A stretch of 64,000 bases of DNA from Flavobacterium beibuense F44-8 (GTDB taxonomy: Bacteria > Bacteroidota > Bacteroidia > Flavobacteriales > Flavobacteriaceae), in the NCBI RefSeq assembly GCF_000769915.1, contig NZ_JRLV01000009.1, positions 1-64,000 on the forward strand, read 5' to 3'. A program made the translations under genes and the position numbers. Positions 27,786 through 37,271 of the stretch are shown piece after piece. Below the pieces are notes generated by a model. The model made no database searches, was not told the DNA's origin, and saw nothing but the letters and a program-made list of their open reading frames with translations. The first letter of the stretch is position 1. Each line of letters opens with the position of its first letter.

Positions 27786-29696
27786 ATGAGTAAAATAATT
27801 GGAATTGACTTAGGAACAACCAACTCGTGTGTAGCCGTAATGGAAGGTAACGAGCCTGTAGTTATTCCTAATGCTGAAGGAAAAAGAACAACACCATCGG
27901 TTATCGCTTTTGTAGAAGGTGGTGAAATTAAGGTAGGTGACCCTGCAAAACGTCAGGCGGTTACTAACCCTACTAAGACAATATCATCCGTAAAACGTTT
28001 TATGGGTAATAAATTCTCTGAAAGTTCAAAAGAAGCCAGTAATGTTCCTTATAAAGTAGTAAAAGGTGATAACGATACTCCACGTGTGGATATTGACGGT
28101 CGTCTATACACTCCGCAGGAGCTTTCGGCTATGACGCTTCAGAAAATGAAAAAAACTGCCGAAGATTATTTAGGACAGTCTGTAACCGAAGCGGTTATTA
28201 CCGTACCGGCTTACTTTAACGACGCTCAGCGTCAGGCTACTAAAGAGGCAGGTGAAATTGCCGGACTAAAAGTAAGAAGGATTATTAACGAGCCTACTGC
28301 GGCTGCCCTTGCTTACGGTCTTGATAAGGCTGGTAAAGACCAGAAAATTGCTGTATATGACCTTGGTGGTGGTACTTTTGATATCTCTATCCTTGAGTTA
28401 GGTGACGGTGTATTTGAAGTACTTTCTACTAATGGTGATACTCACCTTGGTGGTGATGACTTTGACCAGGTAATTATTGACTGGTTAGCTAACGAATTTA
28501 ACAGCGAAGAAGGTGTAGACCTACGTAAAGATGCTATGGCATTACAACGTTTAAAAGAGGCTGCAGAGAAAGCTAAAATTGAACTTTCATCTTCTACGCA
28601 AACAGAAATAAACTTACCATATGTAACTGCAACTGCAAGCGGACCTAAGCACCTTGTAAAAACTCTTACAAGAGCTAAGTTTGAGCAACTTGCTGATGAT
28701 TTGGTAAAACGTTCTATGTTACCATGTGAAAAAGCACTTAAAGATGCAGGTATCTCTAAATCAGATATTGATGAGGTTATCCTTGTAGGTGGTTCTACAC
28801 GTATCCCTAGAATACAGGAAGAAGTAGAGAAATTCTTTGGTAAAAAACCTTCTAAAGGTGTTAACCCTGATGAGGTTGTGGCAATTGGTGCTGCTATTCA
28901 GGGTGGTGTATTAACAGGTGACGTGAAAGACGTACTTCTGTTAGACGTTACTCCGCTTTCATTAGGTATTGAGACTATGGGTGGTGTTATGACTAAATTA
29001 ATTGAAGCTAACACAACTATCCCAACTAAAAAATCTCAGGTATTCTCTACAGCGGCAGATAACCAACCATCAGTAGAAATCCACGTGCTGCAAGGTGAAA
29101 GACCAATGGCACAGGATAACAAAACTATAGGTCGTTTCCACTTAGACGGTATTCCGCCAGCACAAAGAGGTGTACCTCAAATCGAAGTAACATTTGATAT
29201 TGATGCTAACGGTATCATCAAAGTATCGGCTACAGATAAAGGTACAGGTAAGTCGCACGACATCCGTATCGAGGCTTCTTCAGGATTGACTCAGGAAGAA
29301 ATCGAAAGAATGCGTCAGGAAGCAGAAGCTAATGCTGATGCCGATAAAGCTGCAAAAGAAAAAGTAGATAAGCTAAATGAAGCGGATGCTATGATTTTCC
29401 AAACAGAGAAACAGCTTAAAGAGTTTGGTGACAAACTATCTGACAGTAACAAGCAGCCTATCGAGTCGGCTCTTGAAGAACTGAAAAAAGCTTACGAAAC
29501 TAAAGATGTTGCTACTATCCAACCTGCTCTTGATAAAATCAACGAGGCTTGGAAAAACGCATCTGAAGAAATGTACAAAGCACAGGCAGAAGCTGGTGCA
29601 GGTGCTCAGGGTGGTGCAGACCAAGGTCAGCCACAAGGTGATGCTCAGCCGGAAGGTGACAACGTACAGGATGTAGACTTTGAAGAAGTAAAATAA
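27786..29696 (+). CDS. dnaK: Molecular chaperone DnaK (Hsp70)
   Basis: 636 residues, full length. It starts with the ATPase phosphate-1 motif [16 protein letters not shown], contains the Hsp70 signatures [14 protein letters not shown] and [14 protein letters not shown], the linker [15 protein letters not shown], the substrate-binding beta domain and the helical lid. A Gly/Gln/Ala-rich tail ends in EEVK. It binds exposed hydrophobic peptides with ATP, aided by DnaJ and GrpE, neither of which is next to it here. A strong terminator follows. Confidence 0.98.
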   Translation: MSKIIGIDLGTTNSCVAVMEGNEPVVIPNAEGKRTTPSVIAFVEGGEIKVGDPAKRQAVTNPTKTISSVKRFMGNKFSESSKEASNVPYKVVKGDNDTPRVDIDGRLYTPQELSAMTLQKMKKTAEDYLGQSVTEAVITVPAYFNDAQRQATKEAGEIAGLKVRRIINEPTAAALAYGLDKAGKDQKIAVYDLGGGTFDISILELGDGVFEVLSTNGDTHLGGDDFDQVIIDWLANEFNSEEGVDLRKDAMALQRLKEAAEKAKIELSSSTQTEINLPYVTATASGPKHLVKTLTRAKFEQLADDLVKRSMLPCEKALKDAGISKSDIDEVILVGGSTRIPRIQEEVEKFFGKKPSKGVNPDEVVAIGAAIQGGVLTGDVKDVLLLDVTPLSLGIETMGGVMTKLIEANTTIPTKKSQVFSTAADNQPSVEIHVLQGERPMAQDNKTIGRFHLDGIPPAQRGVPQIEVTFDIDANGIIKVSATDKGTGKSHDIRIEASSGLTQEEIERMRQEAEANADADKAAKEKVDKLNEADAMIFQTEKQLKEFGDKLSDSNKQPIESALEELKKAYETKDVATIQPALDKINEAWKNASEEMYKAQAEAGAGAQGGADQGQPQGDAQPEGDNVQDVDFEEVK

Positions 29697-29733
29697 TCCG
29701 AGTACTACAATAGTAGTACAAAGTATTTAGATA

Positions 29734-29765
29734 AAAAACGCCCCGCAATTGCGGGGCGTTTTTGT
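29734..29765 (+). terminator. Rho-independent terminator of dnaK
   Basis: AAAAACGCCCCGC pairs perfectly with GCGGGGCGTTTTT around an AATT loop, 37 bp past the dnaK stop. Confidence 0.95.
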
Positions 29766-29797
29766 TTGTAGATGTTTCTGTTCTTATAGTTTGTAAT

Positions 29798-30276
29798 TGT
29801 CATTCTGAATGCAGCGATACTAAGTGAAGAATCTAAATCAAATAAAAAAAGATTTCTCCACTCCATTTCATTGCGGTCGAAATGACAAAGCGTTATCGTT
29901 TATAATTTTCATAATGATAGAGCTTCTAATGCCTGAACCTTATTGTCATTCTGAATACAGCGATACTAAGTGAAGAATCTAAATCAAATAAAAAAAAATT
30001 CTCCACTCCATTTCATTGCGGTCGAAATGACAAAATGTTATTGTTTGTAACTTTCATAATGATAGAGCTTCTAATGCCTGAACCCTATTGTCATTCTTAA
30101 TGCAGCGATAGCGAAGTGAAGAATCTAAATCAGATTAAAAGAGATTTCTCCACTCCATTTCATTGCGGTCGAAATGACAAAGCGTTATCGTTTATAATTT
30201 TCATAATGATAGAGCTTCTATCGACTAAATCTTACTGTCATTCTGAACGTAGCGACAGCAAGAAGTGAAGAATCTA
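29798..30276. repeat. Tandem array of 146-bp palindromic repeats
   Basis: Three full copies start at 29798, 29944 and 30089, and a truncated fourth at 30236; the periods are 146, 145 and 147 bp. Each has a palindromic core of about 90 bp (TGTCATTCTGA...GAAGAATCT...AGATTTCTCCACT...TCGAAATGACA) and a conserved spacer of about 56 bp. Together with the dnaK terminator it fills the 594-bp gap before the GH5 gene. A single related copy lies at 23826-23903. There is no open frame in the array. Confidence 0.9.
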
Positions 30277-30290
30277 AGTTTTATCATTAT

Positions 30291-31532
30291 TTACTCAACA
30301 GTAAGCCCTAAGCCTTCAATGTAGCCTTTGTTTTGAAAACAGTTTTCATACAGGCAGTTTTCAAGAAACTGGTTTAATGCTTTTTGCACAATGCTTCTGT
30401 CGGGCATGTTTTCGCGTATTTTTTCAAACGAACTGCGGTCGCTTTGTGAGTAGCGTGAAATAGCGGCATAATCTTCGGGCATAGTGAAGTTCATAATACC
30501 TTTGGTGTTATCCATCTTTTTGTATGGCCAAAAGCACCAGTTAATATTATTTTGATCCAGCAGTAGCCTGAAATCCATAATCCACTCATCGGTGTTTTCT
30601 CCGGTTTCACCAATGTAAATAGGTACATTATGTTCGTCGCGGAAATCAACATATTTTTGAATAGCTCCCTGTTCTACATCAAACCAGTATTTGTGGAATT
30701 CATATACAATGTTATCGTCTAAAATAGATTCAAACACACCGAAATCTCCTGCCCAAACCGATCCGTTTAGGAAAATAGTATGTTCTTTATCAACCGAACG
30801 AATGTCTTTTATCATACGTTGATACAGCATAAATAGCCTGTGGTTGTAGTCGGGAATCTGTTCTGTAAAATAATGGGCAATGGGTTCGTTAACCACGTCA
30901 TAACCTATAATGATAGGGTCTCCTTTATACTTTTTGGCGATTTTCATCCAAACCTCGCTCATTAAGTCCTGAGACGATTTACTGAAAAATAACCACGGGT
31001 AACCATAACTGTCGTCTATATTATCACCTGTTTGTCCGCCTGGAGCACAATGCATATCCAGCAGTACATACAGGTTTTCCTGCCTGCACCATTCAATTAC
31101 ACGGTCAAAATATTTAAACCCTGCGTTTTGGGTTCCCATATAGGTTTCATTGGTAAACATTTTGTAATGAAACGGCAGCCGAATGTGATTACAACCTATT
31201 CGTTTCAGGTACTTAATATCGTTTTGGGTAATGTAATTGTCCAGGTATTTGTGCCAAAAGGTGGTTAGACTATCCGGACCTATCATTTCATGAAGTAACT
31301 GATCTATTTGCCTTGGAGCGGCTACCTTACCGGTTTTAAACATATAGCCTTCGGGAACAAGCCAGTTGCCAAGGTTTGTACCTTTAAGGGTTATTGGGTT
31401 TCCGCTTGGCTCAATAATTTGTGAGCCGTTTGTTTTTGCTACTTTACTCTTTTGTGCTATGGCAGGAGAGGTAAATGCCAGGCATAAAGTAATTGCTGCG
31501 AGCAGCAGGTTTGAGGATTTCTTTAAAATCAT
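30291..31532 (-). CDS. Secreted glycoside hydrolase family 5 (cellulase-like)
   Basis: 413 residues with a signal peptide (1-26, ending SPAIAQ). The GH5 TIM barrel shows NLGNWLVPEGYMF near residue 54, the RLPFHYKMF strand, the acid/base Glu in YDVVNEP near 208 and the nucleophile Glu in IYIGETGE near 310. Family members hydrolyse beta-glucans, mannans or related beta-linked chains; the exact substrate cannot be read from sequence. A truncated copy of the 146-bp repeat abuts its 3' end. Confidence 0.9.
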   Translation of the reverse strand: MILKKSSNLLLAAITLCLAFTSPAIAQKSKVAKTNGSQIIEPSGNPITLKGTNLGNWLVPEGYMFKTGKVAAPRQIDQLLHEMIGPDSLTTFWHKYLDNYITQNDIKYLKRIGCNHIRLPFHYKMFTNETYMGTQNAGFKYFDRVIEWCRQENLYVLLDMHCAPGGQTGDNIDDSYGYPWLFFSKSSQDLMSEVWMKIAKKYKGDPIIIGYDVVNEPIAHYFTEQIPDYNHRLFMLYQRMIKDIRSVDKEHTIFLNGSVWAGDFGVFESILDDNIVYEFHKYWFDVEQGAIQKYVDFRDEHNVPIYIGETGENTDEWIMDFRLLLDQNNINWCFWPYKKMDNTKGIMNFTMPEDYAAISRYSQSDRSSFEKIRENMPDRSIVQKALNQFLENCLYENCFQNKGYIEGLGLTVE

Positions 31533-31582
31533 TTAGATGCGTATTTTTAAATGTGCCCTAAAGATAAAGAATGTAAAAATTA

Positions 31583-32500
31583 CTATCTAAAAAAATTACC
31601 TATGGAATGAAATACACGCCCGAAGAAAGTGCGTTCTCGTTCAACTACAATTAACCCGAGATTAGCATTATCTTCTGATGTAAATAAAACACTAATGTTG
31701 TTATTTGAACTAACTAATATATTTTTTGTTTTGTAACCTATAAAGCTAAATTCAAGTATATCACCTTTCTTTACTTTGATAGAATAATTTCCGTTTATAT
31801 CTGTCTTTGTACTGGTTGATGTACCTTTTATAACGATATTCGCACTAGGTAAAGGTCCGGTTTCATCATTTACAGTTCCGGTTATAACAAAAGGTCCTGT
31901 TTTTTGTTCCTGTTCATTATAGTTTTTATCCTTTTTAAGTTTTATGTTTTTATGAGGACTTGATTTAACAGTTATGGTTTGGGTAATATATCCGTCAAGA
32001 TAAAACTCTATAATATCGCCTTTATCAGCCAGTATTTCATAATCTCCGCTTAATAGGGAAACGGTGGTTTCGTTATTCGTTTTGTTTGTAATGGTAACAT
32101 CTGCAAGGACATCGTTTTTATCACGAACAACACCTGTAAGTATTCCAACAGTTTCGTAGCTGTTGGTATAGTCAGTCTGTTCTGTTTTTATAGTCTCCTG
32201 TGCTGTAGCTTTATGAGACCCGATTGTAATAAAACTAATTACCCCGGCAGCAATAGCAGTCCATACTTTACTTTTTTCTTTCGGTACAATTAAATCCCTG
32301 TCCAGTTGAGAAGGAGAGAAGCGCCCACAAAGATTTTTATTGCTGTTAATTAACTGTACGATTTCCCTGTCTGATGTGTTTGTAAAATCAGTTACGCTTT
32401 TTTGGCAGGCAGCACAAAACCTTCCCTTGTCGGTAGGAGTCATTTCACTCCATTTTTCATGGCACGGCTGGGGGATTGCTATTTGGATTGGTTTTCTCAT
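31583..32500 (-). CDS. Cys-motif membrane protein with two carboxypeptidase-regulatory-like domains (305 aa)
   Basis: The N-terminal 60 residues carry four cysteines (C13, C29, C32, C58) in the pattern PCHEKW...FCAACQK...DF...LCGRF, which looks metal-binding. A membrane helix follows at about 80-100 (AIAAGVISFITIG). Two beta-sandwich CarboxypepD_reg-like domains come next (TGVVRDKNDVLADVTI and TGTVNDETGPLPSANIVIKG), the fold found at the N-terminus of SusC-like receptors. It is the longest of three tandem paralogues and the only one with the domain doubled. Its start shares one base with the previous stop (TAATG). Confidence 0.8.
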   Translation of the reverse strand: MRKPIQIAIPQPCHEKWSEMTPTDKGRFCAACQKSVTDFTNTSDREIVQLINSNKNLCGRFSPSQLDRDLIVPKEKSKVWTAIAAGVISFITIGSHKATAQETIKTEQTDYTNSYETVGILTGVVRDKNDVLADVTITNKTNNETTVSLLSGDYEILADKGDIIEFYLDGYITQTITVKSSPHKNIKLKKDKNYNEQEQKTGPFVITGTVNDETGPLPSANIVIKGTSTSTKTDINGNYSIKVKKGDILEFSFIGYKTKNILVSSNNNISVLFTSEDNANLGLIVVERERTFFGRVFHSIGNFFR

Positions 32501-33180
32501 TACCTGAATATATTACCTATTGAATGGAATATACGCCCGAAAAATGATCTTCTAACTACTATATCACCAACAATATAATTTTCTGTTTGTTGCTCTGTCA
32601 TGATTATATTGATTTCTGACGAACTATTTACTGTTATTTCTACAGGGTTGTGTACTACATATGAAAATTGGAGTATATCTCCTTTTTCTACTTCAATAGA
32701 ATACCTTCCTTCTATATCTGTTTCAGTTGTTCTTGAAGTGCCTTTTATATTGATTTGGGTATAGGGTAATAGTCCTATTTCATCTCTTACAGTACCAGTT
32801 ACAATCCATTTTTCAGGAAGAGTGTCTTGTGTAACAGAATCAGTTTTTACATCAGTCTGTTCTGTTTTTACATTTTCCTGTGCTGTGGCTTTATGTGACC
32901 CGAGTGCTATGAAACTAATTACTCCGGCAGCTATAGCAGTCCAGGCTGTGCTTTTTTCTTTAGGAATATTCAAATTGCTACTTAGTTGAGCAGGGTAGAG
33001 GCGACCACAAATTTTATCGTTAGTTTTAAGAGCCTCGGCAATTTCCCTGTCGGATGCTTTTGTGAAGTCCATAACGTTTTTCTGGCAGACGGCACAAAAC
33101 TTTCCTTTATCGGTAGGAGTCATTTCATCCCATTTTTCATGGCACGGCTGTGGGATTGCTATTTGAACTGGTTTTCTCAT
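32500..33180 (-). CDS. Cys-motif membrane protein with one carboxypeptidase-regulatory-like domain (226 aa)
   Basis: Same layout as its neighbours: an N-terminal four-Cys motif (PCHEKW, FCAVCQK, KICGRL), a central membrane helix ending SHKATAQ, then one beta-sandwich domain (VTGTVRDEIGLLPYTQINIKG) and the conserved tail RRSFFGRIFHSIGNIFR. Start and stop overlap both neighbours by one base as TAATG, so the three are made from one message with coupled translation. Role unknown. Confidence 0.8.
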   Translation of the reverse strand: MRKPVQIAIPQPCHEKWDEMTPTDKGKFCAVCQKNVMDFTKASDREIAEALKTNDKICGRLYPAQLSSNLNIPKEKSTAWTAIAAGVISFIALGSHKATAQENVKTEQTDVKTDSVTQDTLPEKWIVTGTVRDEIGLLPYTQINIKGTSRTTETDIEGRYSIEVEKGDILQFSYVVHNPVEITVNSSSEINIIMTEQQTENYIVGDIVVRRSFFGRIFHSIGNIFR

Positions 33181-33860
33181 TACCTGAATATATTACCAAT
33201 TGAATGAAATATCCGTCCGAAGAATGACCTTCTAACCATAATACCTCCAGCTATTCCATGCTCTATGCATTCCTCGGTCATGGTTATATTAATTTCTGAT
33301 GAACTATTTATTGTTATTTCTACAGGATTGTGTGCTATATATGAAAATTGTAGAACATCTCCTCTTTCTACTTCAATAGAATAATTTCCTTCTATATCTG
33401 TTTGAGTTGATCTTGTAGTTCCTTTCACAATAATATTAGTAGAAGGTAAGGCTCCTAATTCATCGCTTACAGTACCTGTTACAATCCATTTTTCAGGAAC
33501 AGTTTCTTGCGCAATGGAATCAGTTTTTACATCGGTTTGTACTGTTTTTACAGTCTCCTGTGCTGTGGCTTTATGTGCCCCGAGTGTAATAAAACTAATT
33601 ACTCCGGCAGCAATGGTAGTCCATGCTGTACTTTTTTCTTTAGGTACAATTAAATCCCTGTCCAGTTGAGAAGGAGAGAAGCGTCCGCAAAGATTTTTGT
33701 TGCCGTTAATTAACTGTACGATCTCCCTGTCGGTTGCCTTTGTGAAGTCAATCACGTTTTTTTGGCAGGCGACACAAAACTTTCCTTTATCGGTAGGCGT
33801 CATTTCATCCCATTTTTCATGGCATGGTGTAGGTATGGTTATTTGTACAGGTTTGTGCAT
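33180..33860 (-). CDS. Cys-motif membrane protein with one carboxypeptidase-regulatory-like domain (226 aa)
   Basis: First gene of the trio. It has the four-Cys N-terminus (PCHEKW, FCVACQK, NLCGRF), a membrane helix, one CarboxypepD_reg-like domain (VTGTVSDELGALPSTNIIVKG) and the same C-terminal RRSFFGRIFHSIGNIFR tail as the middle copy. The near identity of tails and linkers shows recent duplication. The N-terminal half may sit in the cytoplasm and the beta domain in the periplasm. Confidence 0.8.
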   Translation of the reverse strand: MHKPVQITIPTPCHEKWDEMTPTDKGKFCVACQKNVIDFTKATDREIVQLINGNKNLCGRFSPSQLDRDLIVPKEKSTAWTTIAAGVISFITLGAHKATAQETVKTVQTDVKTDSIAQETVPEKWIVTGTVSDELGALPSTNIIVKGTTRSTQTDIEGNYSIEVERGDVLQFSYIAHNPVEITINSSSEINITMTEECIEHGIAGGIMVRRSFFGRIFHSIGNIFR

Positions 33861-33891
33861 GAAGTAAATATAAATAAAAAATGTAAGAAAA

Positions 33892-33916
33892 AAAGCAGGC
33901 TTTTTAGGCCTGCTTT
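33892..33916. terminator. Rho-independent terminator
   Basis: AAAGCAGGC pairs with GCCTGCTTT around a TTTTTAG loop. It is placed after the stop of the alpha/beta hydrolase gene (minus strand), with a T run on that strand. Confidence 0.75.
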
Positions 33917-33943
33917 ACATTTAAGTTAGGTTATTATAATTGG

Positions 33944-34792
33944 TTAAAAATGGTTCTGGCAAAAAGGGATAAGCTTACTGTACATATCTGTAAGGGTAGC
34001 CAGATCCCAGTCAAAGTGTCCTCCGTTTGGATAAAGGGTATATTCGTTATACACTCCGGCATTATCAAGTGCTGCTTTAAGCAGTGGTCCCTGTGAGCTT
34101 GGTATTAGTTCGTCCTGACCTCCATAAAAACTGATTGTTGGCGGAGCCATACCGGTAATAAAATTAACAGGGTTTACTTCCTGTAACTGTTGTTGAGTAG
34201 GAGACGCTGTACCTACTAATGCCAGCGCTGCATTTTCATATTGCGGATGATCAGTATAAGCTTCATCAGTAAAGTCGGCAGGACCAACAATGTCACAAAC
34301 GGCTTTTACGTTGTGTTCGGTATCATATTTATAAGCATACAGCATTGAGAGGTGTGCGCCTGCGCTAACGCCTACCAGTGCATAATCGTTTGAAATGGTG
34401 TAATCACTATTTTCCAGATGCTGAAACATCTGCTGAATGTCCTCAATCTGTTTAGGATAAGCCGGACTGTTTACATCGGCCAATCTGTAATTAATATTTA
34501 CAATAGCATAATCAGGGAAGAATTGTTTAATGATGGGCACTGCCTGATTAAAGTCCTCTTTACTGCCGGCATACCAAAAGCCCCCGTGTATTAAAACAAA
34601 TACCTTGGTATCCTCGGTTCGGTTAGCAGGCAGGTATACATCCATAGTCTGCTCTGGGTCATCGCCATATGCAACATCAAGATAGGTTGCTTCCGTTAAG
34701 GGTTGCTCGGTTTGTGTTACCTGTAAATCATCGTCATTACTGCAGCTTACAAGAAACAGCAGCATAAAAGGTAAGAATAATAGTTTTTTCAT
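33944..34792 (-). CDS. Alpha/beta hydrolase lipoprotein (esterase/lipase)
   Basis: Lipobox LVSC at residue 17, a short linker, then an alpha/beta hydrolase. The oxyanion segment is VFVLIHGGFWYAGSKED near 66, the nucleophile Ser is in GVSAGAH near 141, and the catalytic Asp and His appear in FYGGQDELIP and GGHFDW. This is the carboxylesterase/BD-FAE-like type with an HGG(F/G)W motif, likely acting on ester bonds at the cell surface or in the periplasm. It is flanked by terminators, so it is a single transcript. Confidence 0.88.
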   Translation of the reverse strand: MKKLLFLPFMLLFLVSCSNDDDLQVTQTEQPLTEATYLDVAYGDDPEQTMDVYLPANRTEDTKVFVLIHGGFWYAGSKEDFNQAVPIIKQFFPDYAIVNINYRLADVNSPAYPKQIEDIQQMFQHLENSDYTISNDYALVGVSAGAHLSMLYAYKYDTEHNVKAVCDIVGPADFTDEAYTDHPQYENAALALVGTASPTQQQLQEVNPVNFITGMAPPTISFYGGQDELIPSSQGPLLKAALDNAGVYNEYTLYPNGGHFDWDLATLTDMYSKLIPFCQNHF

Positions 34793-34842
34793 GTGGTTTT
34801 ATTTAGTTGCCACAAACTAAACAAGCATCGTGCCTAAAATGA

Positions 34843-34870
34843 AAAATCCTGTTTCAATTAACAGGATTTT
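34843..34870. terminator. Rho-independent terminator
   Basis: AAAATCCTGTT pairs with AACAGGATTTT around TCAATT. It lies 24 bp after the NlpC/P60 gene stop on the minus strand. Confidence 0.8.
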
Positions 34871-34894
34871 ATTTTATATTGCTCATAACCGATG

Positions 34895-35656
34895 TTATAT
34901 TATTTTCTTGATTACCCTTAATTTATGCGTATGCCTGCGGGTTTCGTTGTTATATATGCCTAAATGGTCCAATCGGTCAATACGTACTTTACCGTGCCCA
35001 TGTATAATGTAGTTGTCTTCCATTATAATACCAACGTGGATAATATTACCCTCGTCGTTATCAAAAAAGGCAAGATCGCCCGGTTCGCTTTCCTCAATAA
35101 AACTTAATGCTTCACCCTGTGTTGCCTGTTGTGAGGCATCGCGTTTTAGGTGGTATCCGTTTAGTTTGTATACCATTTGTGTAAAGCCCGAACAGTCTAT
35201 CCCAAAAGGTGTTTTTCCGCCCCATAGGTAAGGAGCGTTAAGGTACATAAAGGCTGTTTTAAGCAGGTTTTCTTTTGCAGTTATTCCAGATGTTTTTAAT
35301 CCTTCAAACGAAAAAGCCTCAGTATTGATTTCAGGGAAATCCATGAAAGATAACGAAGCTCCCATAGGTATGGGAATAAGTAAATTGTTTGGTGTAGTTA
35401 CATACTCTACCAAATCAGAATTTAATACGGCAGGGCAGGAGGACAGATTTTTATAATCTTCCTCGGTAATTGTTTTGTACTGTTTATTGTCTATCCATCC
35501 TCTATAACCATCATATGCCAGTTGTATGTGTGTCCATTTTGACTTTTGCTGTAAAATTTTAAAATGTTCACCAAATAAAACCTGTGATGTCATTTCGCTT
35601 CTGTCATTCGGTTCTAAACGAAGAGGGACAATAGCAAGATTACAAATACCAAACAT
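34895..35656 (-). CDS. NlpC/P60 family cell-wall peptidase with SH3 domain
   Basis: 253 residues. The N-terminal 60 form an SH3-like cell-wall-binding domain (VPLRLEPNDRSEMTSQVLFGE). The C-terminal NlpC/P60 domain has the catalytic Cys155 (FGIDCSGF), His207 (IIHVGI) and the third polar residue in IIHGHGK (about 219-221). Enzymes of this C40 family cut stem peptides of peptidoglycan, often gamma-D-Glu-diaminopimelate bonds. No signal peptide is obvious, so it may act on muropeptides in the cytoplasm, like YkfC-type recycling enzymes. Confidence 0.9.
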   Translation of the reverse strand: MFGICNLAIVPLRLEPNDRSEMTSQVLFGEHFKILQQKSKWTHIQLAYDGYRGWIDNKQYKTITEEDYKNLSSCPAVLNSDLVEYVTTPNNLLIPIPMGASLSFMDFPEINTEAFSFEGLKTSGITAKENLLKTAFMYLNAPYLWGGKTPFGIDCSGFTQMVYKLNGYHLKRDASQQATQGEALSFIEESEPGDLAFFDNDEGNIIHVGIIMEDNYIIHGHGKVRIDRLDHLGIYNNETRRHTHKLRVIKKII

Positions 35657-35709
35657 TTATACTAATTAATTATTTGTTGTTTATTTTCAGTTGGTTGTTT
35701 GGAGCCTTT

Positions 35710-35772
35710 AAAAAAGTAACGCTGCTCCAAGCATAACCACAAATATAAAGGTTAATTCTGAAGCAGCGTTAC
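35710..35772 (-). terminator. Long-stem terminator of the thiolase gene
   Basis: GTAACGCTGCT (35716-35726) and AGCAGCGTTAC (35762-35772) form a perfect 11-bp stem, with an inner AACC/GGTT stem and an AT-rich loop. On the minus strand it is followed by six T. It is longer-looped than the other terminators here. Confidence 0.75.
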
Positions 35773-35828
35773 AAGGTTTGGCTGTTTTCACAAAAGTTAA
35801 TAACAGCCTACAGTATAATAACCAATTA

Positions 35829-37007
35829 TTATGAACGTTCAATAACGATTGCAGATGCACCGCCACCACCGTTACAAATAGCAGCAGCACCGGTTTTGGC
35901 ATTGTTTTGCTCTAATACATTAATAAGCGTAACAATGATACGTGCACCCGAGCATCCTAGTGGGTGACCCAGTGATACAGCACCACCGTTTACGTTTACC
36001 TTAGCAGCATCAAGGCCTAATATTTTTGAGTTAGCGATACCAACTACCGAGAAGGCTTCGTTAAACTCAAAGAAATCTACATCGTCTTTAGTTATACCTG
36101 CTTTATCAAGCGCTTTTGGTAACGCTTTTGCAGGAGAAGTAGTAAACCATTTTGGCTCCTGTTCTGCATCTGCATACGATTTGATGTAAGCAAGTGGCTT
36201 AAGTCCAAGTTCGTTTGCTTTATCTTCGCTCATTAATATAAGTGCAGCAGCACCGTCGTTAATAGTAGAAGCATTTGCAGCAGTTACAGTACCATCTTTA
36301 GTGAATACAGCGTTTAGAGATGGGATTTTATCTAATCTTACGTTAGTGTACTCCTCATCTTTAGTAACCATAACAGGTTCGCCTCTTCTTTGAGGAACCG
36401 CTACCGGTACAACCTCGTTATCAAACTTACCTGCATCCCATGCAGCAGCCGAACGGTTGTATGATTCGATAGCAAAAGCATCCTGCTCTTCTCTTGTAAT
36501 TTTATATTCTGTAGCACAAAGATCAGCACATACACCCATTGCATTATTATCATAAGCATCTGTAAGTCCGTCTTTCTGTAATCCGTCAACCATAGTAGCC
36601 GGCCCGAATTTCTGACCGTTTCTCATGTGTACATAGTGAGGTATAAGGCTCATGTTCTCCATACCACCTGCAACAACTACATCGGCATCACCACACATAA
36701 TGCTTTGTGCACCCTGCATAACAGCTTTCATACCAGAGGCACATACTTTATTTACAGTAGTAGCGATTACGTTATCAGGTAAGCCTGCAAATCTTGAAGC
36801 CTGTCTTGCCGGAGCCTGACCAACACCTGCCTGTACCACGTTACCCATTAACACCTCGTCAATATGCTTAGGGTCTAAGTTTATTTTTTCTAAAGCGCCT
36901 TTAATGGCAGCACCACCAAGGTGTGCAGCAGACACGGTAGAAAGAGATCCCATAAAGCTTCCTATAGGAGTTCTTACAGCCGATACGATTACTACTTTTT
37001 TACTCAT
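35829..37007 (-). CDS. Acetyl-CoA C-acetyltransferase (thiolase)
   Basis: 392 residues, the usual thiolase length. The acyl-carrying Cys89 sits in NKVCASGMKAVM, the His of GGAVSLGHPLGCSG and the second Cys in CNGGGGASA complete the active site. It joins two acetyl-CoA to acetoacetyl-CoA or runs the reverse step of fatty acid oxidation. No other beta-oxidation gene is adjacent, so the direction of use is not clear. A long hairpin terminator follows it. Confidence 0.95.
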   Translation of the reverse strand: MSKKVVIVSAVRTPIGSFMGSLSTVSAAHLGGAAIKGALEKINLDPKHIDEVLMGNVVQAGVGQAPARQASRFAGLPDNVIATTVNKVCASGMKAVMQGAQSIMCGDADVVVAGGMENMSLIPHYVHMRNGQKFGPATMVDGLQKDGLTDAYDNNAMGVCADLCATEYKITREEQDAFAIESYNRSAAAWDAGKFDNEVVPVAVPQRRGEPVMVTKDEEYTNVRLDKIPSLNAVFTKDGTVTAANASTINDGAAALILMSEDKANELGLKPLAYIKSYADAEQEPKWFTTSPAKALPKALDKAGITKDDVDFFEFNEAFSVVGIANSKILGLDAAKVNVNGGAVSLGHPLGCSGARIIVTLINVLEQNNAKTGAAAICNGGGGASAIVIERS

Positions 37008-37271
37008 TGCTATTGTCTTTAATATATTTGTTGAAGTTGCGAATTTAATGATTTTTTAGACTAAAAAAAACAAACTATTTAAAAATAAACAACAAATAAC
37101 GTGTTTTATTGGGAATGATTTGAGGATATGTGGTTTTTGTATAAAAACACTGGTATTTGCACACGTTGACGATTTATTTTTACGCTTTACCGATGAGGTT
37201 TTTTAATCTTTTTTAAAACTAAATCGTTGTAAAAAACAATAATTGTAAGAAAATACTTTTTAATTTTGTGT

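Noticed and set aside
29798..30276. Tandem repeats as a possible CRISPR array
   Set aside because: The period is about 146 bp, the spacers are conserved and not unique, and no cas gene is near. It is an amplified palindromic repeat.
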